From: Erodium maritimum
Taxonomy: Eukaryota > Streptophyta > Magnoliopsida > Geraniales > Geraniaceae
Direction: 5' to 3'
Length of the DNA: 64,000 bases
Assembly: GCA_963921825.1 (NCBI GenBank)
Contig: OY997590.1
Location: 59,448,012 to 59,512,011, forward strand
Shown here: positions 58,247 to 64,000 of the stretch, in pieces
Layout: each line of letters begins with the position of its first letter
Numbering within the stretch: position 1 is the first letter of the stretch
The notes under the pieces: generated by a model
What the model saw: the letters and a program-made list of their open reading frames with translations, nothing else
What the model was told of the DNA's origin: nothing
Database searches by the model: none
Made by a program: the position numbers and the translations under genes

Positions 58247-60100
58247 CTTGGGTTAGCCATACACTTAACATGTTTCTTGCGATTCACATGGCATCAAATG
58301 ATACAAGTCTTGGACAAGAGTTTACAACGCACTACAATGCCCTTGTTGACGACCCTTTACTCCGACAATATCTAGGGTTCCTGAAATAATGCGATATTTC
58401 ACACCGGGTAAATCCTTAACCCTTCCCCTTCCCCTTATTACTAAGAATACATAATGTTCTTGTAAATTATGGTCAATAGCAGGTATACAAACAGTGATTT
58501 CAACTCCAAAGGTTAAATCGTAATCTGGCAACTTTACGGAAGGCAGAGTTTTTTTTAGGGTTTATTGTGGAAAAGTTGATAGATAAGTCACCCTTACTGC
58601 CACTCTACATAATAGTACATGAGATTTTCACCTCATGCGGCTCCGTGTTCAATTATTTCGAAGTCATTGGGTACTCGTCCTCCTTTGAGAATCTCCTCCA
58701 TTCTTCCACTCCGCCCGAAGAGGAACTACGACCATCACGTTTTCATGTTTTAATTGAACACTTTTCCCGTTTTGATTCTTCGAAAACGGAAAGGAGAAGG
58801 TTATTCTTTTTACCAAACACCCGCGGACCCAATCACGATCTTTTAATATAATAAGAACAAGAGGTATTTCTAGACCCCCCTTGTCCCGTATTTTTTGAGA
58901 ATCAGAATGATCCCTTTCAAATTTGAATTTGTTCGTTTAGAATAGGGTTTCTTATACTTCCTTTTTATTTACTTATTCTTATTTCTTTATTATCTCTCTC
59001 TTTCTTATTTTATTTTCTTTTATCATTCCCAAGTCCCATAGGTTGGTCTTGTAGAATCTGACCCCTTTCTCATTGAGTGAAGGGTACGAAATCAATCAGA
59101 TTTCTTTTTGGATTCAAGGTACTGTACTATGTGAAATCCTCTCTTTTTTCCTCTTCTCTACCCATATCCCATAGGTACAACCTTTGTTTGAATCAATAGA
59201 GAACCCCCTACCTTTGTATATGTATGAATCGATATTATTCCATTCCAACCCAATACTTCCCAAGGAAAATCCCCAATTGTATCCCAAATTAACAGGTTAG
59301 TGTGAGCTTATCCATGTGGTTATGCTCTCTTCAAATAGGAATCCCATTTTCTTAAAGATCATGGCTTTCGTGCTTTGGTGGTTTTTGAGATCCTTTCGAT
59401 AACCTATGTCGTGTTGAAGGAATAATTATATGATCCCCTTGATTGTGTAAAGAACGAGAAGGGAATATGATAAAATAGACAGAAAAGACAGTTCTTTTCT
59501 ATTCTATTAGTATTAGATTAGTTAGTGATCCCGACTCAGTGAGGTCTTTCTTCTGTGATTAATTGTTGGCACCCGTCCTAGATTTTATCTCTAGGAGCGA
59601 GGAAAAGGTGGCTCAGCGGGAAGAGGTTTGTACCATGAGAGAAGGAGGTCAACCTCTTTCAAATATACAATATGGATTCTGCAGGGGTCAATCTTTGCTC
59701 TCTAGGAAAAAGGATAACAAGTTACAAATTATGTTTCGATAAGACATATATTTCCATTACTATGAAAGTAAAAAATAAAGTAGTTAATGGTGATTACCAT
59801 AATCCTTTCTGTAGTGACGAATCTTGTTTGTGTTCTTAAGAAAAGGAACTTGTCCATTTCTAAGGGGAGTGGAAACACATAAGAACTCTTGCATGGAAAT
59901 GGAAAAGAGATGTAACTCCAGTTCCTTCGAAAATGGTAAGATCTTTGGCGCAAAAAGAAGGGGTTGATCCATATCATCTTAACTTGGTTCTTATTTATCT
60001 GTTTTTTGAAGAATCTCAATATGGGTTCTTCTCCTAGACGTATCGAATATAACATACTAAGCCAAATCTTCTTCATGTAAAAAAAAGTAACCTGTTTGAT
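58247..60100 (-). pseudogene. rps12: Plastid rps12 3' exon and inverted-repeat spacer (nuclear copy)
   Basis: On the minus strand, 58553-58333 encodes the second exon of plastid ribosomal protein S12: ARVRLTSGFEI-like start, then [37 protein letters not shown]. It runs into its intron (58332-58247). Upstream (58560-58640) is the end of the trans-splicing group II intron, with the domain V hairpin sequence GAGCCGCATGAGGTGAAAAT. 58700-60090 matches the rps12-trnV spacer of the plastid inverted repeat as I remember it. Frameshifts and substitutions show a nuclear pseudogene. No trnV is reached. Confidence 0.82.
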
Positions 60101-60698
60101 TTAGATTTAGGAAGGAAGCTGTCACGCCCCAATTTCAGCGAACCGAACTCGGGACGCGAACTTTTAAAAACATGAACACTTGAAACCTGTTTTCAATAAA
60201 AGCTTTGACATTTCCATTTACTTCTCAAAATAATAGTATTTACAATACAAAAACGTCCCAACAAGTGGACAAGGTACAACATCCGTCACTAGACTCAACA
60301 AAAGTAAAGACCAGACTCCGCTCCAAGCTCCATGAACTTCAAGAGCTAACCTAGTCCGTCCGGTGATCAGTACCTGTAGGAAAAGCAGCTAGGGGTGAGC
60401 GTTCGCTCACCTCCACGGATAACAGACTGACTATGGCATAATTAGCAGAAAAATCCAGTAACACTAAAACCAAACCCAACGCCGGGACTACAGTCCCCAA
60501 CTCAAGTACTCAACTGACCCACAACCCGTCACCTTCCTCAACAGACTCGACACTCGATAAAAACAATGTAGGCCCGACACAACTATCGACGACCTCCTCA
60601 AGGACTCGAACGAAACGACACAACACCAAACAAGATCACAAAGGATCGCACACCAGCTGCTCAGTAACCAATCTCAATCAGGTCAGGGTTCGACCTAT

Positions 60699-60988
60699 CG
60701 CAATTCCTCGACACGAAGTCGGATCAGGCTGTCGACCTTTCAAACTCGCAATTCCTCGACACTAAGTCGGATCAGGCTGTCGACCTTTAAAACTCGCAAT
60801 TCATTGACACTAAGTCGGATCAGGCTGTCGACCTTTAGAACTCGCAATTCATCGACACTAAGTCAGATCAGGCTGTCGACCTTTAAAACTCGCAATTCAT
60901 CGACACTAAGTCGGATCAGGCTGTCGACCTTTAGAACTCGCAATTCATCGACACTAAGTCGGATCAGGCTGTCGACCTTTAGAACTCA
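60699..60988. repeat. 48-bp tandem repeat, about six units
   Basis: The same unit as at 46567-46912 (CGACACTAAGTCGGATCAGG), with one unit fewer. Confidence 0.9.
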
Positions 60989-61129
60989 CCACCCCAGGTA
61001 ACCACAATCACAATCACAGGCAAGTTCAATCACACAGGCACTCAAGGCCACTCAAGACACCTCAACAGTCAAGACTCGGGTTCAACAACCCCACGGGCAC
61101 TCGCTGCCACTCAAGACACCAAATTAAAT

Positions 61130-61315
61130 ACACGGCTCTCATGGCCACCCCGACTCAACAATTAAATACGGGCTCTCAAGGCCACCCAAACTCAACAATT
61201 AAATACAGGCTCTCAAGGCCACCCAAACTCAACAATTAAATACGGGCTCTCAAGGCCACCCAAACTCAACAATTAAATACGGGCTCTCAAGGCCACCCAA
61301 ACTCAACAATTAAAT
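61130..61315. repeat. 37-bp tandem repeat, about four units
   Basis: The same unit as at 47055-47200 (GGGCTCTCAAGGCCACCCA), with one unit more than in copy 1. Confidence 0.88.
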
Positions 61316-63145
61316 AAAACGCACGACAACCTCCGGCATACTCGATGCCTCCAACGGTCCTAAAATCACTAGTTTCACAAACAACCTCCGGGCATGGTCA
61401 TATGCCTCCAGTAATTCAATTATCGCTAAGTTCTCTGTTCCTACGACACTACTAAGTGTCACATGCTTTTCTCTTGAACGCTACAATCCCGTATCATGCT
61501 TTTCTAATAATTAAATAAATCTACTCAACTCACGACACCCCGGTGTCACATGCAATTCTACTATTAACTTTCCCTAATCAGGGCCGAGATCCGGCTACTT
61601 TTCCCTACCTCGTATACAATCCCAAAAGCGCTCCAACAACACCCGAAGCACACTCAGTCACTCGCCGAGCTTCCCCTTGCCTCGGTCCGTAGCACGATCT
61701 AAAAGAACACAAATTTAAAGTACTTTTAAACTAGTACGAATAAACCAAAAATTTACATACTTAACGCCCAAACGTAACCCCGACAATGTCGGTCACTCCC
61801 AAACTTCCCAATTATTCGATATTGCCGAAAAAGGACCCGTAAGGGCCAGATTCGCCCGACATGGCGAATCTGCCCGGTTTTGGTTAATTGCCTTCCGGGG
61901 CTCCAAAAGCCCCCGTTTTCGTTTCTACGGTCTTAGAATAAATCAAGGAACTCAACGCACTTGACGGAATCGAATTCCGACTTCTAAATCAATTAATTAA
62001 CGTTTAAAGTTTCCCAAAACCCGTTAATTACAACTTCTCCAATTTAATTCCAAAATTCGATTTGGTTTGGGATAGATGGTCCAGGGAACGTTTTAAACTA
62101 CCCGAGTAATTAAAACACGAACAACCGAGCACGTGGGCCCCACCCAAAGGGCTTGGCCGTGCCCTAGGGTTTGAGGGAGGGGCTCGGCCACCAAGTGGTG
62201 GCTGCTGCCACCTCCGGCTAGCCACCACATGGTCGGCCGGCCACCACCCACGGTGGCCGGAGCTCCTCCCGAGCCTCCGGTCACCGGGAAACGTGAAATT
62301 TCTCTCCCAAACACCTCTAAAACGTCTCCAACACCTCTCTAATCTCTACACAACCCTAAACCAAATTTTATAACCAAACCCTAGCTCTTGAAAATAATCG
62401 AAACGAGAATCGGTTCGGGTATTACTGTAGAGGAGAATGAGGGGAACGAGATTGATCTTTGCTTCAAGACGATCCAAGGGCTCGATCACAAACCCTAGCT
62501 CCACCTTTCTTCTACTCTCTTCTTCTTCTTCCCCTTCTCTCTCTAAAACCTCTCTTCCTCTTTCTAATTTTTAAAACAAAAACAACTAACTCCAACTTCC
62601 CCCCTTTTACCATGTGTTTCGGCCAACACTTCCCAACCACACCTTTTCCCTCCAAAAATTACACCACCATATAATTGACAAGTGTCAAGGTGGGTCCCAA
62701 ACCTTTTGGAAAATATCTTGTTGATATTTTCCAATCAGATTCGCGAAAAACGGACGTTTCGGGCCCCGAACGGGCACTTTTCCCAAAAAAAAATTTAAAC
62801 TGGATGGGCTTCAAGGAAACGGCCCAACTAAGACCGCTACGACGACGGCTAAGCTTTTCGGGTCAAAAACGGTCCTCGAATGGACCAAAACGTCGCTCGG
62901 GTGACTTTTCCAGCGAAAAATCAATCTTTCCCAAAATGACCAGAAAGTTGCCCTGAGTCCCCCGTAACTCATTTTAGTCGATAACGGGGTCAACTTAAGT
63001 CCGGCATGACCCTCGGGGTCAATTTAAGTTAAGTTAAGTGTATGTCTTAAAATTTTTAAATTTTCCTGTTTTTCGTAGGTTTGACTGACGTTGACCAGAA
63101 GTGGTTATTACAGAAGCTATATTGCTTATGTAGCTAACCCCTTAG

Positions 63146-63433
<288 letters not shown>

Positions 63434-63703
63434 TGAAGAGACCGTTTCTTATTTTGTGTAGAAGGATTTTATAAAGCACATGCCGAAACAGGTGAAATCA
63501 AGGGGCAATACTTGAATGCTACTATAGGTACATGTGAAGAAATGATGAAAAGGGATGTGTTTGCGAAAGAATTAGGGGTTCCTATGGTAATGCATGACTA
63601 CTTGACGGAGGGATTCACTACAAATACTAGCCTGGCTCATTATTGTCGAGATAATGGGCTACTTCTTCACATCCATCGTGCAATGCATGCGGTTGTTGAT
63701 TGA

Positions 63704-63865
<162 letters not shown>

Positions 63866-63890
63866 TGAAACCGTGATATTTATTTCACCC

Positions 63891-64000
63891 ACTTGCCACA
63901 TGTCAATTATGTGGTGGTGTTAGGTTTCTTGAACAAAACAAAGATGAGACTTGGAGTGTTAGTTTTGTAATTTAAAGTGTTAGTTGTTATTTTTAAAACA
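63891..64000. other. Non-plastid end of window
   Basis: After GATATTTATTTCACCCA the match to rbcL stops. The remaining 110 bp show nothing I recognise. Confidence 0.4.

Larger units (their letters stand above)
60120..63112 (-). mobile_element. Solo Gypsy-type LTR, family C (copy 2)
   Basis: 2,993 bp, plus TGTCACGCCCC...GTGGTTATTACA, with perfect target duplication GAAGC (60115-60119 and 63113-63117). Nearly the same sequence as 45993-48996. It is inserted inside rbcL-derived DNA, so it postdates the plastid transfer. No coding interior is present. Confidence 0.93.

Noticed and set aside
58567-58851. 94-codon frame [15 protein letters not shown]
   Set aside because: It is antisense to the plastid rps12 group II intron end and not a gene.
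59729-60076. 115-codon frame (minus strand) as a new gene
   Set aside because: It lies in the rps12-trnV spacer of plastid origin, where such frames are known as spurious.
60804-61001. Open frame with repeated STLSRIRLSTFRTRN
   Set aside because: The same 48-bp LTR tandem repeat in copy 2, read on the plus strand.

Overview
The window is plant nuclear DNA. The evidence is two spliced host genes with GT-AG and GC-AG introns, 5'UTR-type leaders, Ty1-copia and Ty3-gypsy elements with the plant tRNA-Met primer site (TGGTATCAGAGC), plant LINEs, and a nuclear insertion of rearranged plastid DNA. An angiosperm with a repeat-rich genome fits; I cannot name the species. Most of the 64 kb is nested transposable elements and only about 4.5 kb is clear host gene.

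Layout. 1-7019: a Ty1-copia remnant, an acidic-protein gene (minus strand) split by a solo Gypsy LTR that itself holds a Mutator-like DNA element, and a stray Copia LTR with primer site. 7785-12197: a 5'-truncated LINE with a clean 13-bp target duplication, carrying a second solo LTR. 12366-17290: an inverted-repeat element, a small gene relic and a GC-rich stretch of degenerate tandem modules of unknown nature. 17299-36518: one Ty3-gypsy element (Tekay/Del-like, minus strand), whose left LTR is interrupted by a young 8.5-kb Ty1-copia element with apparently identical 1,688-bp LTRs. 36524-39300: a host gene for a plastid-targeted small multi-drug export (PF06695) protein. 39450-41290: a LINE ORF1 relic with an RRM. 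41344-49784: a giant inverted repeat with a LINE fragment and a GATAAAA satellite in its spacer; its right arm carries a third solo LTR. 50087-52593: an eight-exon RCC1-repeat gene. 52919-55227: an ORF1-only LINE copy. 55240-58050: a Ty1-copia relic. 58075-63890: a mosaic of plastid rpoC2, rps12 and rbcL pieces, with a fourth solo LTR inside.

How it fits together. Only the RCC1 gene and the multi-drug-export gene look functional, and they have no evident joint role. The rest records an insertion order: LINE, then solo LTR; Gypsy, then Copia; inverted repeat, then solo LTR; plastid DNA, then solo LTR. Four of the five insertions with related long LTRs are now solo LTRs, so LTR-LTR recombination seems frequent here. 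I found no CRISPR array, tRNA or rRNA gene, and no convincing new biological system. The least explained structures are the giant inverted repeat and the tandem-module region at 14.0-16.8 kb.
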